Below, in pieces: positions 47,241 to 58,536 of a stretch of DNA of 64,000 bases (its first letter is position 1; each line of letters opens with the position of its first letter). The notes below the pieces were generated by a model that was not told where the DNA came from, did not search any database, and saw only the letters and a program-made list of their open reading frames with translations. Location: the NCBI GenBank assembly GCA_039602395.1, contig JBCNJP010000003.1, positions 20,236,956-20,300,955 on the forward strand, in the 5' to 3' direction. The translations under genes were made by a program, and so were the position numbers. This DNA comes from Deinandra increscens subsp. villosa (lineage: Eukaryota; Streptophyta; Magnoliopsida; Asterales; Asteraceae).

Positions 47241-47724
47241 TGAAGATCAATGTAGGGAGGAATTCATCTTTTGTTTAGTTTCATTGTAATAGTTTAGTTT
47301 ATTGTAAATGTTAGATTTTGGTAGGCTAGCGAAACTGTAAGCTACCGAGCGAAACTGTAGTTTCGCTCGGTACCTAGATTAGACTGTCTCAGTGACAGTT
47401 TCGCTTGGCCAGCGAAACTGCCAGCGAAACTGTTCACTGGACAGTATATATGCGCAGCCATTGTGCAGCCATTTGGGACTTTCTCAAGACTATTGAACCC
47501 TAATACAAGAAATCTTCATTTGGTGAGTTTTGGTGACGGCTAGGAGCTTATTTCAGTATATTGTAGCTTGTTTATCATCATTTATCAATCTATTGGTTCA
47601 TATTGAGATTGTTCAAGGCTAGAAAACCATTTTAGTCATTGGAAATCTTATATTGTGTTGTTTATTTGGTTTTCTTCTCAAAAACACCTTCATTTGCACT
47701 GATAAAGATCAGTGAGGACCAACA
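47241..47724 (+). mobile_element. 3' LTR of the third-ORF element
   Basis: This matches 43369-43851 except for two adjacent substitutions (TTGGGAC for TTGTAAC) and one inserted base (AAGACTATT for AAGATATT). It ends GACCAACA, followed by the duplicated GGTGC. Confidence 0.93.
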
Positions 47725-47729
47725 GGTGC

Positions 47730-50016
47730 CATAAACCATTATGACTAAGGTGTTTATATATAGGGCTTACCGCAGCTATCCCACCACACCTCAGACATAA
47801 TGATAAATGCATCATTACCTAAAATGTGCACGTTCTCATACACAAGTTGTAACCTTTGGTTCGCTGACCTTCGGTAGCATGCAACATTACTCGCATATTT
47901 TAAACACATAGCTACTCTCGTATATTCTAGTATGTCCACCGTTCTTACCTTACTTTGTATATTTCTATACATTGCCACCAATATATGGTTACATCAAAAA
48001 ATATGTCTTCATCATTCCTGGTAATGTTCCAAACATTTTCCATCCTTAGGTCACACTCTATAGTAAATTTACTACTAGACCTTGCTATCTCGCATCACGA
48101 CTCCTTCTCGGAATCATTGAACGAACCGACATCAAAATGTCTTTCAGAAAATTAAATCTATCATGACAGTCGCTGTCAAGTTCCTTAAATCCTGTTGGTT
48201 TAAGCAATAGATTTAAACAATACATTTAAAAAAAATCCTAATTGCGGACAATCCATGTCTCCGTCGGGAAGACTAGCCATATGGTACTCTACTAACCAAT
48301 TAGCTCCAGGATTTCATCCGGATTTAGAATACAAGCACACATATCATATAAACGCACGAAGTTAATGTCACAACTCAACGCCTGAGATCACGTGACCATT
48401 ACTTATGGGATAATTCTCCATGAAAATCGAGATACTTACTTGTCTCTGCTTCCAAGCCTTAGCACTTCAACTATTCCTCACACAAGTATGGAGACGGTAC
48501 GAATCAAAATACCGTACATTAGGATAAAAGCAGGGTACTCTCACCGATGGTGTCACCTCTACCAAATCAAATTAATAAGGTCATCCACAAATGATCATAC
48601 GACTACTGGAAATCCCATTAGCTACACAAGGATGATGGCACAAAGTGATCAGATCACGAGTTGGATATGATCTGAAAGTAACAACTTTACACAAGAGAGA
48701 TTTCAAAATGATCATTAATATATCTAATGTCGACCGCGTCGTAAGAAGAGGTAAGGAAGAATAAGAAGAATTTGTTGTTATCTGCTGCTGCTTCACATCT
48801 TGTCATCGTTTGAATGAATTGTTGTCTCCTTTATTTCGCCATGTTGAATAGAGATAATTAGCGTCGTCGTTGGTAGTTGTCGTCCATTTAGCTCCGCTTT
48901 GTCTTGAAAATCTTCATTACGTCCACCTTAATCGTTTTGGTCTTCAGTTGCAATCCACTTCATCTAACTACTCCTAGTCCATTCCGCCAAGAGTTCCTAG
49001 TTAGATAACTCCGGTCATATAACGTGTCTTCACTCTTTTGTCTGCGGTCTTGCTGGCAAAAATTTTCGACATCGATTGAAGAGGTAACCGAAACACTACA
49101 TAGCAAGAAACACGTGTAATATTGAATAGGCAATAAAATATGCATCTATGACGTGGAACCAGTTTCCTTTTACGTTTCACGACGTCTCAAGGAACACGTT
49201 TATCAGAGTTGGGGTACTCTTCAAGTCTCCCGGAATATCACATCGGGAGCACACAGAATCAGAATTAGTGCAGTATTATGACTACGAGTAGAAATCGAAA
49301 ACACACGGAATCCTAAATGAATCCTATCCTGTAGGCAATTGCTTAGACTCCTAAGTTTCCTCGATCTAGGTACATCATAAAAATCCGTACACAAATAAAC
49401 TTGGAGAAAACAATATGACAAAAGGAAGAAATCCAAGGGAAATGAAATCAACACGAATCAAATGAACGGACGTTTCAAGATGAAGAATTAGCATAGGATT
49501 TAACCAAGGTAATACCGATGCACACTTACGGTACCGTACCCTAATTCACACAAAGGACGATGTGTCCTATTACACTTCTGCACACAAAAGGAAAATGGAA
49601 TACTTGGACACCAAATGGGAAGACTATCAGCATCCATGTGTCTGCTAGGGTTCGTCAAGTCTCGGTGTACCTGTGGGTAGCAATGGCAGTCTGCAGCCTG
49701 TAACTATTACCGACCTTACACTTTACCTTTGATATCTCCCTAACACACAAACTTCCGCCTAAGCCAGACACTTAAACAAAATGAGATGACTATCAGCATT
49801 CATATGCCTACTAGGGTTCGCCGAGTCTTAATGCACCTGTGGGTAGAAATGTCAGTTTGCAAGGCTGAAACTACCACCGACCTTGCACTAAACCTCGACT
49901 ACTCCCTAATACACAGACTTCCGCCTAAGTCCTAGACTTAGCACCGTGCTTAGTCCCAGAGTCCTTACAGGCTCAAGCTTAGGGTTTCTAAGAGACTCCA
50001 ATCTGCTGGAACCTTT
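47730..50016 (-). other. Internal non-coding region of the LARD-like element (5' part)
   Basis: This continues the interior interrupted by the third-ORF element. No coding signal is seen. An imperfect direct duplication of about 165 bp lies at about 49620-49940, both halves containing CTATCAGCATYCATRTG, CTAGGGTTCG, CACCTGTGGGTAG and ACTTCCGCCTAAG. Confidence 0.5.
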
Positions 50017-50030
50017 GGCTTTGATACCAA
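50017..50030 (-). other. Primer-binding site of the LARD-like element (tRNA-iMet type)
   Basis: The minus strand reads TTGGTATCAAAGCC, two bases inside the 5' LTR end, complementary to initiator methionine tRNA. It identifies 50033-53661 as the 5' LTR. Confidence 0.85.
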
Positions 50031-50032
50031 CC

Positions 50033-51537
50033 TGTAACACCCCCCTCCGCCGCCCCCTGCCAGGTGCGGGGGAGGGTGTGGGACCGGCTGTCCGTATCAG
50101 TTCACTAGGCACCAACAACAAAACGGACGTCCAGTCCACACAGAGAAACCTTAGATCGACTCTGACCGAGGATGCACTAAGCACCTCATAGACGACCTAA
50201 TGGAATCGGTAGTCCCGGATAGACTTGGGACTGAACAAACAAATGATACATATATCAAGGTATTGTAGTCATAACATGCACTGAACAACTGATGTACATC
50301 AGTTAAATTGTACAAGCTCCAACAGATAGCCACAACTAGTACCCCCAATGTTCCGGTACAATTACATCATCACCTGCACACACTTACCTGCAACATAAGT
50401 CAACACAGAGTCAACAACAAACATTGTTGGTGAGTCCTAACTACCGTCATCACATTAACAGTTTTCAAATACTTATGCCTGTTATGAATTATCAGATCGC
50501 ACCCAAGCTCAAAACTCAGATACTCTACGGGCACGTTGCGCGTAGCCGTACACCCTCTGCGAGTAGATTTTAAGTTCAACATATAAGTACATATTCCCCC
50601 TAATAAATTAATATTAGAGGATCCAGGTGAATATGGATTGTTCAACTATAACGACCGCTATAATCCCTTATATGTCTAGTAGTCCCGACCTTAATGACCA
50701 AAAAGTATATAATGACCCACACAGGGCATTCCAACTAACAGTGTATGACAAGATATTCATAACAAATATAACAAATACATCAGAACAGAAGTATTACATC
50801 AAACAGTTAAATAACATGAGAGAAGTCAGAGGACTCACAGATCTTCGGAATACTAAGTCATACGGATAGGATTGCGTACAATCCACAGATGTCATAGATG
50901 CAATGCCTAGACAAAGCTTAACGTCATGTTAAGTTTGGAGAATCCACTGACCTAAACAAGTATAGGTACAATTAAATTTAACACAGTAATAATACTAGTT
51001 AAGCTCGGTTGTGCTCCGTGCCTTAAACGATACGATACGTCCGCAAGTTGAGGTCCCAATACAACCGGATGTCCCAATACAGTCGTATGGCCTAAACCCG
51101 ACTACGATCGTAATTTATCTGTCAATCCCTAAATAAACAGTTCCTGCCGAACACGGTCGTATGCCTTTAGTGACAATACGGTCGTGTGGCCTGTTTGACA
51201 GATTATCTAAATTAAACGATAGCACTCGAGTCTCGATCGGGTTATGTTTTATAATACTTCAAAGGTTATATAAAATCATGACTTATGTATATATCAATCT
51301 ATTTATGATTTACATAAAATCATAGCTTTTAGATATAGATTTATCTATTTACGTTTCACATGAAATCATAGCATTATATAGCATAAAATCATAGTTTTTA
51401 TTATGTATATAATCTCTAAGATCGGTTAACTTATATGTTTACAAAATATCCCGTATTTGTTTGATTTCGATTTATATAAAAGCATACTTTTATAATATCA
51501 TGGTTTTGTCATCATAGATTCATAAGTTCACAATAAC

Positions 51538-51599
<62 letters not shown>

Positions 51600-52003
51600 A
51601 GTTATAATACAAAGTACTTTTTGCGTGAGAAGTGTGAGAAGTGGATGATGTGTTAGATTTTAATTCATTGTGTTATCTTTTAGTTATGTTTTTGGTAAAT
51701 ATATAACACTATACATTGTTTTTTTCCATATTAGAATGTCATATGTTTATCAAAATTAGGGTTAAAGGATAACACAATATAAACACAGTGTAATAATATC
51801 CTAACACAATGCCCTTTTAATAATTTTTAATAAATGGTGTTTGGTAGTGTTTGGAATCCAATGGATGGTGTATTTATTTTAGGATTGTCATATATTTACC
51901 AAAAATATAATAAAAAGACAATATCATGCATTAAAAATTAACACATCAATCACTTCTCACACTTCTCACGTAAAAAGTACTTTGTATTATAACCCAACTC
52001 TAT

Positions 52004-52056
<53 letters not shown>

Positions 52057-53661
52057 CTTGTTATCATAGTTTTATATACAATAATACTTATGTTTGACAG
52101 AACGTTCCTCACACGACGTGTACATAATATCATCATAACAATAATGAGATAATGAACACAGTTATACCTTCCGGTCGGTACGCAGACTCGAACCCGGTTA
52201 ACCGTAAAACGCTAAACATCCCGAATTCGACGAGTAAGTAGTCCACTCCAAGTAGAATTTCGCCACGAACAATAATTCATGCTCGGTTTCCAGATTTGAC
52301 CTCGTTTGACCTTCCAAATCTGTTGACCAGCTTGTTCACCGAGTCGACTCGGTTGACTCGGTACCGAGTTAACTCAAACTCATCCTAAAGTGTATCCAAA
52401 CATCACCAAATACATTTCTATGCTCAAAATAGGCAACCATCATCATCATTATCACAATCCCGGCGGCCGGAGGCCATGGCCGCCGCTGGACAACCCATCT
52501 GCCGCCATGGAACACCACGTGTAATGACCCAACTTCATCAAACACAACAATCGTTCGAATCTGTGAAATGCAACATGAGAATCGTGACCTAGGAGGGTCG
52601 CCGGGGCTGCAAAACGGGTACAAAGGGGCGCCGCCGCCGCTCCTGCGGTGGAACCCTAGCCGCTGACGAGGAGGGAACCGCGGCTGTCGCCGCCGATTGC
52701 TCTTGTGGCGCCAGATTTGGATGCGAACAGGAGAGAGGGAGAGTAGCGGGAGGTCGCCGTCGCCGTCGCTGGGCTGGGCTGTCGCCTCCGCCGCACCGGA
52801 AAAGAGGCAGCGGCGTCGCTGCTTCTGTTGCTGCGCCGATCGAGAGACAACAGGAGGAAGAGAGATATTAGCGAGAGGGTTGGAGGAGGCCAGAGGGTCG
52901 CCGCCGGCCATGGTTGGAGACCGACCGACCCTCGCCGCGCTGCCAGGTTCGTCGGACGAGAGGGAGGGAGAGCCGTGAAGGCTCCTTCTTTCTTTCTCTT
53001 TTCTTTTCTTACAATTCTGTGTGTGTGTGTTATATGTACCAAAGAAGACAAAAGTACCTTATGTACTTGAAAGAAAGTGTAGTACAATTCGATAATCGGG
53101 TATTATACCGCGATCTCCGAACACGTTAAATACTTAATATCAAGTAAATAATTCGCAATAAATCTCGAGACGACTGGAATACTATAAAAGCTTCGTGAAT
53201 AGTCCCGAAATACTTAAAACGTCATATTAAACTATGATCTGGTGAATATTGAGTAAAACACACGGTATAATGCGTGTATTCGATGCGAGTCCTGACTAAC
53301 TCCGTTTCACGAACCGAACATATTTCCACGACTGTAATTCTCTGTAAACACTTAGAAAAATATGTATAACTTCACAGAGTCAGTAAAACCATTGTTAATA
53401 ATTAAATGAGTCCTTTTCGGTTAATATCGCGTAACAGTCCCGTTTACCGATTTCATCGTTTCTCGATCCGCAACACCTTGTATTTCATAACGAATCGTTA
53501 AAATACTTATAACGAATTATCCGGACCTCGAGTATATGGATTGGGCCTTTGATGGGCCACAATTCTCTTAATGGGCCTAACGGGCCTAACTGGGCTTATC
53601 GAGTCCAGTTCATTTTTTTATCTAAATTCCCACGATTTACCGGAATTAACGAGATGTTACA
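50033..53661 (-). mobile_element. 5' LTR of the LARD-like element, with a MITE
   Basis: The 3629-bp LTR includes about 410 bp of MITE. It aligns with both flanks of the Helitron in the other LTR, with scattered substitutions and indels, visibly more than the LTRs of the nested third-ORF element. About 84 bp has been lost near 52583 between two GAATCG repeats still seen in the other copy. The U3-end cluster of TGGGCC motifs is kept at 53538-53597. Confidence 0.87.
51593..52001. mobile_element. MITE inserted in a (TA)n tract
   Basis: Inverted repeats of 42 bp with one mismatch (51602-51643 with 51951-51992, starting TTATAATACAAAGTAC) enclose about 307 bp of AT-rich, non-coding DNA. The outermost 8-10 bases match imperfectly (GGGTAGAG versus TAGAGTTGGG). 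(TA)n flanks hide any target-site duplication, so the superfamily cannot be named. The other LTR lacks it. Confidence 0.8.
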
Positions 53662-53707
53662 CCTAGTATCCAGTTTCTCAAAGTTTTTGGTTGTCCTGTT
53701 ACAATAT
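53662..53707 (+). pseudogene. Continuation of element S2 integrase after the nested insertion
   Basis: After the second CCTAG, the sequence reads in the frame left at 31433 and encodes a copia integrase/RT-linker segment with FGCPV, the motif expected next after TPYEL in copia polyproteins. It runs 46 bp into the gap. This identifies the interrupted host element on the far side. Confidence 0.85.
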
Positions 53708-54207
53708 NNNNNNNNNNNNNNNNNNNNNNNNNNNNNNNNNNNNNNNNNNNNNNNNNNNNNNNNNNNNNNNNNNNNNNNNNNNNNNNNNNNNNNNNNNNNN
53801 NNNNNNNNNNNNNNNNNNNNNNNNNNNNNNNNNNNNNNNNNNNNNNNNNNNNNNNNNNNNNNNNNNNNNNNNNNNNNNNNNNNNNNNNNNNNNNNNNNNN
53901 NNNNNNNNNNNNNNNNNNNNNNNNNNNNNNNNNNNNNNNNNNNNNNNNNNNNNNNNNNNNNNNNNNNNNNNNNNNNNNNNNNNNNNNNNNNNNNNNNNNN
54001 NNNNNNNNNNNNNNNNNNNNNNNNNNNNNNNNNNNNNNNNNNNNNNNNNNNNNNNNNNNNNNNNNNNNNNNNNNNNNNNNNNNNNNNNNNNNNNNNNNNN
54101 NNNNNNNNNNNNNNNNNNNNNNNNNNNNNNNNNNNNNNNNNNNNNNNNNNNNNNNNNNNNNNNNNNNNNNNNNNNNNNNNNNNNNNNNNNNNNNNNNNNN
54201 NNNNNNN
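53708..54207. other. Assembly gap of exactly 500 N
   Basis: This is a placeholder gap between contigs. The left contig ends in element S2 pol; the right contig starts inside the duplicated segment. Confidence 0.98.
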
Positions 54208-55565
54208 TCGAATCATGCTGAATATGATACGAAAAGAAATCCAATACTTAGATATTGCAAGAATGTCGCCGTAAAGTGTTACGCCATGACCATAGATGGA
54301 AAATCACATCATCACTACTAGACACTGATGAAAGGAAATATATGTTCATTATCAGAGTACTGATTATACTCGTTGAACATTAATATCCACCTTAATTGAA
54401 TCTGAACTAAGAATGCCATGAAACATTCAAAGGGTTAATTCGACTCTGTAGATAGTCGGTTAACATGCTCAAGTGATAACATAGTCTTACATGTGCTCAC
54501 CAAGGACACTATATTATCACAAGTTCGATTCACTTAAGAAGACTCACTGTTCAAGATAAACACTGAACTTTAAGAAACAACTGATATTGGCAATACTAAA
54601 ACAAAACTCAATGACAAGATAGCGAATTCATGATTTCAATGATCAGGCCAGATCAGTGGAATAACACTACTGCATAGTGCATGAATTCTGCATCACATTG
54701 ATCTTTGATTTTAGTGTTGGATGTCGAACATTAACGTCTTGCACCAAATCATTCGACTTCCTCTAAGGTGTTAGACAAAAGTCTGAATTCTGCATAACAT
54801 GTTCAAATTTTATACGTTGTATTATCCATGAATATTCTGTTAATATTCTAAAATCCCGTGGTCGATCAGACATTGCGGGAGCAACGCCTGAAGCAAGACT
54901 ATTCTGACTTTGGACTCAAGATGTTGACTTCCAGACTCACAAGGCCTCATTAGAGAATGACGTCGGGACGTAACTCGCATCAGATTGTCTTCATGGATTT
55001 AATTATAAGACAATTCTGATTGATGGTATACTCAACGGTATCCTTTGACCTGAGATACATGAGCGACCTCCCGTCTGCGAAAGAACATTCTTTGATTGTA
55101 GCTTAATGCTGTCGCGTAACTGCCAGCCATAACGGTTACTTTTGGGAATGGATCTGAAGCTTAGTGGGAGCTGTATGTAGTCAATATGGGATTCTGTACT
55201 CTTGCATTAATAATGCGACAGTTTGACATCGTGGGCCCTCTCGTTAGTTCCAAGTGTTAAGTGTAAGGTCTTACCCAAACTTACCTGTGTGTTTGATTGG
55301 ACCACTTCGAACAATAAGACGAGAAATACAATGATCGAACACTATATAGAATGCATAAATCCATATCTCTAGTTCGATTGATGTCTCATACAGAAAGGAT
55401 CTGATGACTTTATAAATACCATAAGTCTAAACTATATCACAAGTTTAATGATATGCCATGGTTGTTTTGACTTGAAGTGTCGTGACTGGTTAGGACAGCC
55501 ACGTGTAGCTAGAGCACCTCTGACTGTTTCTTGATTTATAGTCACGTTCAGTCCAAGTGGAGGAC

Positions 55566-56660
55566 TGTTGGGTTTAGGCGTCCAGACCCGACTAAATCAA
55601 GTACCCAACCCGGTCAAGACCCGTAAGAGTTACACCGGAGGCAATGTGTTTTAAAGTCCGCTTACTTTTATAACCGGCAACTTCGCAGAAGAATTAATTA
55701 TTTGTTTATTAAATGGTTTAATAGACAAATAATTAATTAGTTAATTATTATTAATCATTAAGATTAATTAAGCGACATAAGACGTTAAATATTATTTATG
55801 TCATGGACGGAAATCGACGAATTATTAGTTTGACTAATATTCGTCAGATCTCGGCAAGCAATAAACATTTAAGGGGTTAAATGTTAATTTCGAGAATTGG
55901 ATGGTTCGATTAAGGGCTAATAATAAACGAGGGACCTAACGGGAAATTAATCAGATATATATATCTGATTATTGGAGGGGGCAAAACCCTAATCCTCCTC
56001 AAGAGAATTTTCGGCCCCCTCCTTCTCTCTCCCTCTTGAAGTCGACGCCAACCCACCCCATTGGTCGCCGTCGATCGTTGTTCTCCGACTTTGTCATTCA
56101 ATCGTGAGAACCCTAATCGCTTATCACCATTCTCAACATGGTTTCCTTCTTCCGGTAGCCATCACACATTGAAGCCGAGAAACCCTAGCCGTCGATCATG
56201 TCGCCTCTCCGAGTCGACCGTCGCCGCTGCCCCGTCGCTCCGCCGCCGACCGCCGCTCGCCAAGCCGCCGCCGTGCGGCCTCCTTCTTGCCGCCGCCGTT
56301 TCCCCACAACCGCCGAAGGCCGTCACCGAGCCCAACCGTGAGCCACGACCACAGCCGCCGCATCCGTCGCACAGCCGCCGCCCAGCCGGCCGCCGCCCCT
56401 CGCCGGTTCCCACCGTCGACACACCCCTCATCAACCGCCACCATAAGGCGTGTTCACTAGTCGTCCGCAAACCCTAGTTTGCGCCCAATCCGACACACGT
56501 GTTTTTCCCGGTGCTTGAGTCATCGCGTAGAGAAACCGTGAGTGCGAGGAAATCAGATTCGTTCGACGAATCATTTCCTGCGAAACCCTAGCGTCACCCG
56601 TTGACTTCCGGTGTCTCGAACGTTTGTTTGAATCATCGCTCAGGTATATCTAAACTTGTT
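55566..56660 (+). mobile_element. Copia-type 3' LTR start (copy 2)
   Basis: This is the counterpart of 17089-18180, starting TGTTGGGTTTAGG after AAGTGGAGGA. The 28-bp palindrome is broken at its outer edge (CTGATTATTGG). The CCG-rich block has a different open frame (56061-56477) through a small deletion, which argues against these frames being genes. Confidence 0.45.
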
Positions 56661-57412
56661 ATTAGTTTAGATTTAATCGTTTATATATTTATGATTGTGT
56701 CGCGTTTTGTTTAACGCGTTTTTTTTTGGTGTTTGCGCGTTTGGTGATTGTTGAATCCTGTTGATTTGGTATACGTTAATTAACTGGTTTTCGCGTTAGT
56801 GAATCAAATCATTCTCCGTTGCGTATTAAATTAATTGTTAATTTAATTATCTAATTTGATATACTCGGTAATCGATTAAATAATTATTTATCGTATATAA
56901 TTATTTCTAAAAAAAATTGCTTTTACCGAGACCCGAATGCCACTGTCGTAACCTAACAGGAACCTGCAAAACAGAAGCGTGTTGTTCTTGGGGAGCAGGA
57001 CAGGGTGTCCTGCGACCAAGCTCGAGCGTGAGAATAAGTATGTGTTTCGAGAGATTAAGAGTAATCAAACGAGAGAGAGCGCAATGACTTGAAGTCTGAG
57101 AATTTACCTGGTGGTTGAGGGTATTTATAACCCTCAACCTTTGTCTTGTAGCGCTGTCAATGTCAGGTCCCTAAAGTAGCATCCTGCAGGTCTGGCATCT
57201 GGACTGTGCAAAAGAACCACAGTAGCTGTTTTGGGTAATCACATTAGTTGTAGTGTCAAATCGAGTCCTTGGACGCCGACCCGTGTGTATGAGCGTTGGT
57301 CCGTACCTTCCCATTTCGGCCTAACTTGGTTTTAAAAAATTGTCCACCAAGTGTGGCCAGTCGACCCGGTAGGGTTCGACAAGGGTAGGTTGGTTTAGTA
57401 TTGAGGGTCACC

Positions 57413-58536
57413 AGTCGGCCTGGTGACTAATAACTGGCAGTCGACTTTGTGAGGGTCGACTGGTCATAAGGTTTGTCACCAGTCGGCCTGTTGGCTTAGT
57501 GACTAGCAGTCGACCCTGTCAAGGTCGACTGGTCATAAGGTTTGTCACCAGTCGGTCTGGTGGCTTAGTGACTAGCAGTCGACCCTGTCAAGGTTGACTG
57601 GTCATAAGGTTTGTCGCCAGTCGGCCTGGTGGCTTAGTGACTGGCAGTCGACCCAGTCAAGGTCGACTGGTCATAAGGTTTGTCACCAGTCCGCCTGGTC
57701 GACTGGCCACACTTGGTGGACAATTTTTTAAAACCAAGTTAGGCCGAAATGGGAAGGTACGGACCAACGCTCATACACACGGGTCGGCGTCCAAGGACTC
57801 GATTTGACACTACAACTAATGTGATCAGTCGGCCTGTTGGCTTAGTGACTAGCAGTCGACCCTGTCAAGGTCGACTGGTCATAAGGTTTGTCACCAGTCG
57901 GTCTGGTGGCTTAGTGACTAGCAGTCGACCCTGTCAAGGTTGACTGGTCATAAGGTTTGTCGCCAGTCGGCCTGGTGGCTTAGTGACTGGCAGTCGACCC
58001 AGTCAAGGTCGACTGGTCATAAGGTTTGTCACCAGTCCGCCTGGTGGCTTAGTGACTGGCAGTCGACCCTGTCAAGGTCGACTGATCATAAGGTTTGTCA
58101 CCAGTCGGCCTGGTGGCTTAGTGACTGGTAGTCGACCCTGTCAAGGTCGATTGGTCATAAGGTTTGTCACCAGTCGGCCTGGTGGCTTAGTGACTGGCAG
58201 TCGACCCTGTCAAGGTCGACTGGTCATAAGGTTTGTGCCAGTCGGCCTGGTGGCTTAGTGACTGGCAGTCGACCCTGTCAAGGTCGACTGGTCATAAGGT
58301 TTGTCGCTAGTCGGCCTGGTGGCTTAGTGACTGGCAGTCGACCCTGTCAAGGTCGACTGGTCATAAGGTTTGTCACCAGTCGGCCTGGTGGCTTAGTGAC
58401 TGGTAGTCGACCCTGTCAAGGTCGACTGGTCATAAGGTTTGTCACCAGTCGGCCTGGTGGCTTAGTGACTGGCAGTCGACCCTGTCAAGGTCGACTGGTC
58501 ATAAGGTTTGTCACCAATCGGCTTGGTGGCTTAGTG
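57413..58536 (-). repeat. 69-bp tandem array, 14 units plus an inverted insert (copy 2)
   Basis: This has the same unit as 18950-19720 but is expanded: four units, a 129-bp inverted insert (57697-57825), then ten units, of which the first few repeat the units before the insert. Confidence 0.92.
57697..57825 (-). repeat. 129-bp inverted copy of 57238-57366 inside the array
   Basis: The segment is the exact reverse complement of the unique sequence just left of the array, including the local variant TTTTAAAAAATTG that copy 1 lacks. It was therefore made within this copy. The junctions share GGTCGAC with the array unit. Confidence 0.93.

Larger units (their letters stand above)
43369..47724 (+). 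mobile_element. Young LTR element carrying a single third-ORF-type gene
   Basis: Two LTRs of 483 and 484 bp differ by two substitutions and one indel. The 5-bp duplication GGTGC (43364-43368, 47725-47729), a primer-binding site TGGTATCAGAGCC (43855-43867) and a polypurine tract AGGGGGAATAT (47230-47240) are all present. The only gene is the ORF at 44562-47204. There is no gag, protease, integrase or reverse transcriptase, so it must be mobilised in trans. The near-identity of the LTRs implies a recent insertion: at an assumed 1.3e-8 substitutions per site per year, 2/483 corresponds to roughly 0.16 million years. Confidence 0.93.
31434..53661 (-). mobile_element. 22.2-kb non-autonomous LTR retrotransposon (LARD-like), nested host
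   Basis: The ends are TGTAACACCC (31434) and GATGTTACA (53661), flanked by a 5-bp duplication CCTAG (31429-31433 and 53662-53666). Two related LTRs of about 3.3 kb net frame an internal region with a minus-strand primer-binding site (50030-50017) and polypurine tract (41021-41009), so the element reads leftward. No gag or pol can be found inside, so it matches a large retrotransposon derivative moved by another element's proteins. It has collected a Helitron in the 3' LTR, a MITE in the 5' LTR and an LTR element in the interior. It interrupts pol of element S2. Confidence 0.88.
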
